Both the position numbers and the translations under genes were made by a program. Below are positions 56,870 to 64,000 of a stretch of DNA of 64,000 bases, piece after piece. Below the pieces are notes generated by a model. The model had not been told where the DNA came from. It saw only the letters and a program-made list of their open reading frames with translations, and ran no database searches. Every line of letters starts with the position of its first letter. Position 1 is the first letter of the stretch. This DNA is from Lepeophtheirus salmonis (lineage: Eukaryota > Arthropoda > Copepoda > Siphonostomatoida > Caligidae): assembly GCF_016086655.4 (NCBI RefSeq), contig NC_052140.2, positions 20,212,001-20,276,000 on the forward strand, read 5' to 3'.

Positions 56870-57090
56870 TTCCTCTTGATAAGTGTTGTGAACGTTGATT
56901 GGTTGAATTATAATTCGTTCTAATTAAGCTGTGAATATTTCCTAAGCATAAATAAATAATCCTTCTATAGCGGGTAAGAATTGGCAAACTAAAACTACTA
57001 ACTGATTTAGTGCCTTTTCTCTTGTTTCTATTCTGAGGAAAGGTTGCATGATACAATATAGGTAAGGACGCGTTATATGTGAGGCTCAAC
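56870..57090 (+). repeat. Dispersed repeat B, copy 5 (longest)
   Basis: TGTGAACGTTGATTGGTTGA, TTAAGCTGTGAATATTTCCT, AAACTACTAACTGATTTAGT, GCCTTTTCTCTTGTTTC and GGAAAGGTTGCATGATACAA occur in order; the flanks align with 37100-37300 and the end with 8380-8470. The 87-codon minus ORF is not conserved. Confidence 0.55.
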
Positions 57091-57210
57091 AGTCGTTAAA
57101 ACTAGCCTCTAGCCAACAGGGCTATTTCATTATTTTTTTTTGGTTATCTCTGTTTAAGATGTACTAGCCCAGAAAATCACACAATATTAACAACTTGTAT
57201 ACTTGATATA

Positions 57211-57945
57211 CAGAGAGTTGATCTTACCTAGTGGATCACATTTCATTACTTTCAAGGCAGAATAAAATTGGTGCAAAATCAAGGTGGAGGACAAGAAAAC
57301 ATCTTTTCTCGGAACAACGCAAGCTGAGACGGTTGAAAAAAGCAAAGAAGACTCTAAATTTTCTCAAGGCCAAGAAAAATTGGGACTAAGTTTTGTTCTT
57401 TTCTGAAGACAAAAAATAATCACCGTTGATGTGACTCTGAATAAGCAAAACAGCCACTACATCACAATCCGACATCCAGACAATATCTCAGCTTCGGTGT
57501 CTTCAGAATAAAAAAATCAGGGGCCAGTAGAGGTGAAGTCAGCCCTCCCATTTTTGTGGGAAGGAAGGAGTGGCTCAATACATATGCTTACATCGAACTT
57601 CTGGATAAGAAATTGTTACTTTGGGGCAGAGAAAAGTTCGGGGACATCTTTGTTTTCACTCAAGACGGAGGTCCGTCTTATCGGAAAACTAAGACTCCGC
57701 CCTTCCTGAGAGACTACTTTCTGGAATTTAGGGACCTCAGCATATGGCTGCCTCCTCTCATGACGCCAACCCCTTGGACTACTCTATCTAGATGTGTCTG
57801 GAGAAGAGAGTATGTGCTACTACTCACAAGAGTGTCTAGTATCTAGAGGCTTTTATCAAAGAAGGAGTAGACCAAGATCGAGTCCATCTACATAGCCAAG
57901 GTCTGCAATTGAAGCAACTATTAGAGCAACGGGCTCATATATTGT
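57211..57945 (+). mobile_element. DD37D mariner, 5'-deleted, catalytic core readable
   Basis: Starts CAGAGAGTTGATC after TA at 57209-57210. Broken frames read 'KSRWRTRKHLFSEQRKLRRL', 'KKAKKTLNFLKAKKN', 'FFSEDKK' (first Asp region), then in 57556-57846 'EWLNTYAYIELLDKK', 'EKFGDIFVFTQDGGPSYRKT' (second Asp), and in another frame 'DANPLDYSI' (third Asp), with 37 residues between. The C-terminus 'FIKE', 'KIESIYIAKVC' and 'Y*L' decays near 57945. The N-terminal HTH half is missing exactly as in the 7976 copy. Confidence 0.8.
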
Positions 57946-57949
57946 AGAA

Positions 57950-58585
57950 AGTTGTGCCAAACACTATTTTTAGATAATTTTGCTTAATGATTATCCGCAC
58001 AAAAACTGTTGTTTAAATTTTACGCTTGAAAAATAAAATGTGTACTTCTAGAAAAGATTATTCATGTAGTAATAAAAAAAAGGCTACTGCATTTTATTTT
58101 CTATTTTTTTGGGGTGGAAAGGTGGAACAAGGATAAAGAAAATAACTACGTAAGACCACATCGAGGGAAGGGGGGGGGGGATAATTTATGTGAAAAAGAA
58201 CCACGTGATTTATGAATGACCATTTATTGTTGAGGGTGAAAGATTAATACATGTGGCCCATGTGTTATATTCATAAGTAACTCACATGGTTTAATATTTC
58301 AACTATTCCTGTGTACATTAATCATTATCAATAATAATAGGAAGGTTGAACGAAATAATGATGAAAAATGATTGTAAACGGAATTTACTAAATATGTGAC
58401 TTATGTGCCTAGTTATACAAAATTAGATCCACTTCCTTTTAACAAAAACTCAAATGATTATTACTTTTTAACAGCTTTAGAATCACATTTTACCTAAGGC
58501 CTGTTTGTTAAAATATAAAAAACTTAAAATTCCAAATTTGTTTTCTTTTCTAAGTTGTTAAATTATCTTGTTTTGACATTGATGA
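57950..58585. other. AT-rich spacer with a G10 tract
   Basis: At 58140-58235 TACGTAAGACCACATCGAGG, a GGAAGGGGGGGGGG run, then GAACCACGTGATTTATGAAT and GACC look like the 3' non-coding end of a common arthropod LINE type as I remember it. Nothing else is supported. Confidence 0.35.
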
Positions 58586-58589
58586 AATG

Positions 58590-59020
58590 TCAATGGAACT
58601 AAGGAATTTGTTGTTGATGTCGTTTCGTAAACTTGAAGTGCGTCATAGAAGTTGAGCTCCACTCTTTCTTATTTATTTCTAAGGGGTATTGTTTAATAAC
58701 TAAGGAAGGCGTTTTATAATTAAATTCTAACATTTGAAAGATCTTTTTCTTAAACTATTGATGCATCATATGTTGGTAACTTAATGATACGAACATTAAA
58801 ATTGTATTTTTGCGTCAGCTGTTCATGTGGACAACTAAGAGCCCGTCTTCAACATTTGTTCCAATGTAATATGTATAGTAAACTAAAAACATTATTTTTT
58901 CCAATAGATGGCTTATGTAATGTGTATCTTGCGTTGTATAAGTGCGATCGATTTACGCTAGCTAGAGTTAAAAAGATAAGACTTCGTACAAAAAAAGGCT
59001 TTTTTAGACTTTTGTGATTG
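58590..59020 (+). pseudogene. Possible LINE 3' end with CxC...HxxxC motif
   Basis: Frame 58784-59017 begins with 'CVSCSCGQLRARLQHLFQCN' and ends 'VKKIRLRTKKGFFRLL'. The spacing C-x-C-x9-H-x3-C resembles the zinc knuckle near the C-terminus of many non-LTR retrotransposon proteins. No RT core is visible upstream. Alternatively an unrelated ORF. Confidence 0.3.
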
Positions 59021-59039
59021 TTTGACTGAGTATTGTTTG

Positions 59040-59300
59040 AGCGTGCGTCAAAGATGAACACCACGAAAGAGAAACCATGCGTCCGTATTTGATAGTTTTC
59101 TTCGAACAAGGCAAAAAGGCAAGCCAGCTGGCTGAAAATGTGAATAGTGTTTTTGATCTTGATACTGTAAACGCAAATCAGAGATTATTTAATTTTGTCG
59201 ACTCTGTTTTGGTCATTTTGATGTCAAAGATATACCACGCTCTTTGAAAGGCCAATTGTTAAAAATTTGGATTAAATAACAGAAATCGTTAATGAAAAGA
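59040..59300 (+). mobile_element. Mariner transposase N-terminal relic
   Basis: A plus frame reads 'MRPYLIVFFEQGKKASQLAE', 'NVNSVFDLDTVNANQRLFNF', then with a shift 'FGHFDVKDIPRSLKGQ'. This matches the mariner start '-R-L+LFFF--GK-A-Q----+--V-G-D-V----', 'RSG-FDVKDAPRSGRP'. Nothing follows. The minus 86-codon ORF is a shadow. Confidence 0.7.
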
Positions 59301-59304
59301 ATAA

Positions 59305-59940
59305 AAATCTATAAAACATAATGGATTTCTTTATAATACACATTATGGTTAGTTGGCTATCTTAAGCTTCTTTGCTCGCTAGGGATGTAAAGTATACTTA
59401 AAAATTACTCCATATTAAACTAAGGATGCCATTTTTGTACAGTTTAGTGACTAAAAAATGGCATACAGTAAGTGTGTGGGCTTTTCTTTCTTTTTTATTC
59501 ATTTTTTAATGGATGGACTTATATAAAACATGTCCTCCAAATCGGGAGAGACTTTTTCTAGTCGGTAATCTGAACATTTTTTTTTTTACAAGACTGCCTA
59601 TATTATTATTGAAAAGAAAACGTAATAAATAATATGTAGTTATGTTACAAAATACTGATTTATGGTTCAAAAAAATAAATGCAGGAGGTGTACAATGAAG
59701 TTTATAATTGTTTTGGGAATCCCAATAGAAATACTAAATTGCATTACTTAAATGGGGGAAATCAATTTGACATCACTCTTATTTAATGTAGATAAATTCT
59801 TAATCTTTCATGCATTTTAATTATTTTTTTCCCAATATTTGCTTTGTTTAATTACACCATTTGTAGGAAAATCAGTCACTTCAAGACAGTCTTCAAAATC
59901 ACAAATGGCGTGTAAAGGATCAAATAAAAGGTTAAATGGA
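59305..59940. other. AT-rich spacer, no gene seen
   Basis: No supported feature. Confidence 0.4.
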
Positions 59941-59947
59941 CTTTAAG

Positions 59948-60140
59948 TCATTAATTTATTTTGTAAAGTTTGCAATCATTCTGTTGATGCAAAGACACAA
60001 ATTTTAACCCGACATGAGCACTTTCAATCTTTATTACTGTACATAATGAAAGTACTTGTAATATTAATTATTATTTTTTTTTAAATTGCAGGTATTTAAA
60101 AGAAACATCTTTTGCTCAATACTGTCTTCTGTAATTCCTA
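59948..60140 (+). repeat. Direct repeat, left copy
   Basis: GTCATTAATTTATTTTGTAA to about TGTCTTCTGTAATTCC is repeated at 60840-61027 with roughly 85% identity, including ATTTTAACCC-ACATGAGCAC, CAATCTTTATTACTG and AAACATCTTTTG. The intervening 700 bases are unrelated to either copy. Non-coding in both. Confidence 0.8.
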
Positions 60141-60144
60141 TATA

Positions 60145-60835
60145 TCGCGTTCATTTTTTTTTTTTTTCAACATTCTTTTTTTGGTTCATCTATTATATAG
60201 AACATACATATATCAATAAACCGGAGCAATTGCGTACAAAATTACATAAATAAACATTATAGTTTATACTTAATGCTCCGGGGTAGAATTTCAAATAATA
60301 TTCGAAAAATCAATCTTTTTAAAAACAACAGTAAATATGCTAATTAACAATTATCCTAAATATTTGTTATAATTTCTTAACACCCTTTTTAAAATACGTC
60401 AATGATTCCGTGAAGTTGATTGAAAGTATCAGATTTCTTCCCCTGCAAAATTCCATGACTGTCATCCTGATTTAGGAATGTCCATTGTGAGAGATACATA
60501 GCGGGCTGAAGCTGCCAAAATGATACCTCCCAACTCAACCTCCCGAATAGGCTGATCGTTAGTTAGTCAGCTGGGGATGAGGGCTTTATCATCCTTATAA
60601 TACTTTCCTATAAAGTTAGATATAATCTCTTTGGAGAAGATATATTTTTTTGAACAGTAGAAATTACCTCTCTTTTCGGAAAGTGGCCTCTTTTTGTGCC
60701 AACAATGTTAATAAAAGTAGTCTAACACATCTACCGGTTTAGTTATAACTTTTCCTCCATGAATAATTGCTTTTATACCGAGGGCAGAAAATCTGTCTTT
60801 CTTAAAAAGTTTATTAAGGCTTAAGACCCTACTAA
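60145..60835. other. Segment between the two direct repeats
   Basis: AT-rich, no ORF of 60 codons, no TIR recognised. Could be the interior of an element whose ends are the direct repeats (LTR-like order), but no retroviral-type motif is seen and the repeats lack clear TG...CA ends. Confidence 0.3.
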
Positions 60836-60839
60836 CTCG

Positions 60840-61027
60840 ATCATTAATTTATTTTGTCAAGTTTTCAATCACTCTATTAATGCAAATACACAAATTTTAA
60901 CCCTACATGAGCACCTTCAATCTTTATTACTGCACAATAGTACTTTGAATATTTATTATTATTATTTTTAAATTGAAAGTATTTAAAACAAACATCTTTT
61001 GTGCAATACAGTCTTTTGTAATTCCAA
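60840..61027 (+). repeat. Direct repeat, right copy
   Basis: Right-hand partner of 59948-60140, about 890 bases downstream in the same orientation. Confidence 0.8.
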
Positions 61028-61029
61028 AA

Positions 61030-62475
61030 AATTGCAATCAATTATCTTTATGTTTAAGAAACTTGTGTTGTTTTATTGAAATATTATATTAGATAACAGA
61101 TTTGGTTGTAATGTAAAAAATATGATAAAATTCTGATGATAAATTGGTCACAACTTCCTAAATATAGAAGCTAGAGACATGATTTTGTTATCAAAATGTC
61201 TTTTTTCCATACTCTATTAAATAAATGGGTTTAAATGAAAGATATTGATTTTTGATATTTTTTGTAACATACCTACTTGTATAATGTGATTGTGCTCATG
61301 AAATACAAAGAGTAACAATGAAGGTTTGCTCAGAACTGATAAAGGTAAGTCCTTGTTGGAATCGGGGAAAAAATTTGTTTTTTTTGGTTTCGGCAGGAAA
61401 AATGGTTCCTGGGTGTGCTATTTTTTTATTTTTTTATTATTATTGAGTAGGTGGTTGTGATCCCGTCTTTTCCCTCTGAAGTAAGCATTATTGTCTGTAT
61501 TTGGTCTAGTATAAATTAATACTTCTCTCTATATAAGTAGGGATGTTATTTTTGTAGAGAAAAAACACAGTTTGGCAAATAGAAAAGGAAAAACGGTCAG
61601 TAAATGTGTTCTTTTTGTTTATTCTTTCACCCTTTGTTAGTGAACTCGGATTTTCTGCACCCCAAATTTGATAAAATTGTTTTAACCCTGTTTAAAATAG
61701 TTTTTATACTAGAGACGGCATTAATAAGCTCCTACAACATTTTTTTAAATAATTGCAACTTTATGTTGTAGCAAAAATGTATTTACTTGGAATAAATTGA
61801 AAATGTTACCATTTTTAATCAAGGTTCTGTGAATTTGTTGTCTTTTAAGTTGTTCTTTTGCTTTGTATATTTCACTTTTTTAAATTTAAGGTATACACGT
61901 TGCTACAAATGTAATATCACATCATATATATTACATCCATCACACTCAATCTCATCAAAGTTTTTATCTAAAATGAAATTAAAATATGTACCTATAATAT
62001 TTTAACTATAATAATCACAAATTATATCTTGTTGATGCCCAAATCTAATGTTGATATGATTAATTATCCTAATTTTCAGTTTATGTCAACTTTGTATCAC
62101 GAAATAAACTTTGCGTGATATTTATGTTAACGTTTAACCCAAGTTTATTAACTACGTCAAAAGAAGAATGTTCACTAACCAAGGGTTAACAGATCACGGT
62201 GGTGTTAACATGTCCCTCTGAAAGAAGAATTCTCACCGTCTTTGTTAAAAGTTGTTGTAAAAATGTACAATATATATATAGATGTATTTAGATTATACTA
62301 TTATAGTATTTTCCCTTGGGCTAATGCTATTTAAGGGTCTTAATTCATTAATATAGATATATTAACCTGTAAATGAAACTTGGAAAGGTTTAAATGATAT
62401 ACTCAATAATTTACTGACTTTTTTTTTGTAATATCAACTAGTAGAACAATAAAACAAACAATTATTGAGAAACAA
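61030..62475. other. AT-rich spacer with a partial repeat A
   Basis: At 61300-61365 GGTAAGTCCTTGTTGGAATC plus GGGGAAAAAA is the reverse complement of part of repeat A, truncated. No gene is supported. Confidence 0.4.
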
Positions 62476-62479
62476 ATTT

Positions 62480-62860
62480 ACTCATATCATCAAGTAGAAC
62501 AGAGATGGGCGGCAAAAGAAAACCGTGTGTCAGCACTTCTAGACGTAAGAATGAGTTATGATGAGATCTCCCGCTGGGAAAAACTGGAAAAGGAGAGCAG
62601 ACTGTTGAAATTTTTGTTTTGCAATGGACCTCTAGATCGATGCAGACGTGTACATGTTTTCAATCAAGACTCTGTCGATGACCACAAGAACTAAAAACTC
62701 AAAAGTGATGGGAAGACAATTTGACAATTTCTGGTTATGTGGCCTCCCTTCTCACTAGACTGCAACCCTTTTGACTATGGGATCTGGGATGCTCTCGAGG
62801 GGAGGGCCTGTGTCAACTCTCATGTGGATATCCTAATGGATGGCATGGAGAAGGAGCCGA
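62480..62860 (+). mobile_element. Mariner relic, catalytic to C-terminal part
   Basis: Plus frames read 'VEQRWAAKENRVSALLDVRM', then after a gap 'MWPPFSLDCNPFDYGIWDAL', 'EGRACVNSHVDILMDGMEKE'. This matches the third-Asp block 'MWPPFSPDCNPLDY-IWD-LE--AC--SH'. At about 62857 it meets the end of a second, opposite mariner, and its own 3' end is missing. Confidence 0.7.
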
Positions 62861-63543
62861 GATCCTCGCCCAATCCTTCTTCATGGTTGCCTTCAGTCTA
62901 TCCACGCTGTTGGGGTGCGTTGAACCGACGTCCCTCTCCAACCTTTCTTACAAGAAGTAATACAATGGATCGCAATCGGGAAAGCTGGAGGGGCAGGTCA
63001 TGGGCCCCAGAAAAAGTAAAAGTTGGTCTTGATGAACTCTTGGCTCATCTTGGACGTGTGGCAGGAGCAGTAGGGCTCAGGGACGTTTATCTCCACCCCC
63101 GGAAGCACAGTGGTCCTCAAGCACTCCACATACAGAGTAGAATTGACATTTTCTCCCTTCTTGAAGAAGAATGGAGGCATGACCTTCCCTGTGCTGGTGA
63201 TGACGCCTAATACCCTGACGGAGCTGGAATTCTTGGACTTGTACAGATAGGTGACTCCTTTTTCTCATTTTTGAACCTGGTGTAGAGATCGTAGACAGTG
63301 CTCCTGGCGAATCCCGTGAGCTTGATTACAGCTACTGCTCCATGGCCTCCACTGTCAGCGAGGTCAATGACAGTGGATATTTTGGTTGCTCCATGACTCC
63401 AAGTGTTTATTTTGATAAAAATGTGAAGAATATTATACACACGACTGCAACTTTTTAATTGAGACACTCTGATGTAAACTCACTGCAAGGATACCAGTGT
63501 TATTATCAATTGAATTTTGTCTGGATTTATTCAGACAACCCTG
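62860..63543 (-). mobile_element. Internally deleted mariner, tail-to-tail with the previous relic
   Basis: The 5' end (reversed) CAGGGTTGTCTGAATAAATC is TA-flanked at 63544-63545. Minus frames: 'VIDLADSGGHGAVAVIKLTG', 'FARSTVYDLYTRFKNEKK' (HTH), then after a deletion 'VMPPFFFKKGENVNSTLYVE', 'CLRTTVLPGVEINVPEPYC', 'HTSKMSQEFIKTNFYFFWGP' around the decayed second Asp, then 'NSVDRLKATMKKDWARI'. The first-Asp region is deleted. The 157-codon plus ORF at 62737-63210 is a chimera of the previous relic and antisense of this one. Confidence 0.75.
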
Positions 63544-63574
63544 TAATTAGTAATTAAAAATCTATCTCTTAGAT

Positions 63575-63817
63575 CGGTGGTTCTCAAATATAGGGGTATG
63601 CGTAACCCTAAGGGTACTTGAAGACACTTCAGGGGGTACATGAGATTATTAACGAATGACTTTTTTTTTAGAAAAGAAATTTTCTCCACAACGAATGACT
63701 AGTTTCAGTTATTCGCTGAAATAAAAATTCTTTATTCTGATTATGGGGTACTTGGCTGAAAAAAAATATTTTTATTTAATAAGGAGTACATCACTGGAAA
63801 AAGTTTGAGAACGAGTG
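63575..63817. mobile_element. 243-bp hAT MITE with perfect 8-bp target duplication
   Basis: The 8-bp duplication TCTTAGAT is present at 63567-63574 and 63818-63825. The ends are CGGTGGTTCTCAAATATAGG (left) and, reversed, CACTCGTTCTCAAACTTTTT (right), matching the hAT-type CAGTGGTTCTCAAAC terminus. The interior GGGGTATGCGTAACCCTAAG then GGGTACT is also typical of hAT-derived MITEs. No transposase; mobilisation would need a hAT transposase supplied in trans. Confidence 0.9.
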
Positions 63818-63825
63818 TCTTAGAT

Positions 63826-64000
63826 TATTATTAGAAGTACAACTTACTACTTAAAAGTACATGACTATTATATATATTTTAATTAATGTAGTAGGAAATT
63901 TGAGTTCATTAATTCAATGTTATGTAAAAAAATCTATACAATTAGTGTAAAATAATATTTAACTTTCCAAAATCTAAACCAACTAATTAATTAATCATCA
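63826..64000. other. AT-rich end of window, nothing seen
   Basis: No ORF, repeat or recognisable element up to the window edge. Confidence 0.4.

Noticed and set aside
52530..57089. Small conserved protein 'NATFPP' shared by ORFs at 52530-52751 and 56826-57089
   Set aside because: Similarity comes from repeat B; the frames are not kept in other copies and there is no start context or composition bias for coding.
60840..61027. LTR retrotransposon with 59948-60140 as the other LTR
   Set aside because: No TG...CA termini, no primer-binding site and no gag/pol coding between the repeats.
62737..63210. 157-codon plus ORF as a single gene
   Set aside because: Chimera: sense third-Asp block of one mariner joined to antisense of a second.

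Overview
This window looks like nuclear DNA of an arthropod. The style (very AT-rich, many decayed Tc1/mariner elements, short introns of 64 and 76 bp) best suggests a parasitic copepod such as a sea louse. That organism call is inference from composition, repeat content and recalled similarity, not a search. There is no sign of bacterial operons, CRISPR arrays, rRNA or a convincing intact tRNA.

Only one protein-coding gene looks intact: a three-exon minus-strand gene at 9541-10715. It encodes a 344-residue secreted protein with a signal peptide, a His/Asp/Glu-rich stretch after an RERR processing site, and 22 mature cysteines, 16 of them in eight C-x7-C modules. It has a TATA box upstream and AATAAA signals downstream. 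One host-derived retropseudogene is recognisable: SEC61 gamma at 30133-30342, with a stop at codon 6. A second degraded coding stretch (45840-46100, minus) has no identity I can name.

Almost everything else is repeat-derived. From left to right: 0-9 kb holds dispersed repeats, a large palindrome (3515-3766), an RT plus RNase H LINE fragment (about 4790-6180, minus) and mariner remnants. 9-16.4 kb holds the gene followed by a run of minus-strand mariner fragments and one TIR-bounded deleted mariner (15536-16365). 18.2-20.35 kb is a deleted DD34D mariner into which a 1257-bp DD37D mariner (18653-19909) inserted at a TA. 22.9-24.2 kb is degenerate A/T minisatellite. 24-45 kb is dense with mariner copies, many internally deleted, plus a 586-bp foldback element (44001-44586) whose arms are 15-bp phrase repeats. 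45-64 kb is sparser, with more mariner relics, A/T minisatellites, a 449-bp TIR-bounded mariner MITE (52026-52474) and a 243-bp hAT MITE with a perfect 8-bp target duplication (63575-63817).

The elements do not form a pathway. What links them is history: at least four DD34D copies share one internal-deletion junction, so a non-autonomous derivative was probably mobilised in trans. Two DD37D copies likewise share a 5' deletion. Four loci are built from related 15-16-bp phrase repeats, and several loci carry the same A/T minisatellite next to a GGGCTGTAGCCC-type cap.
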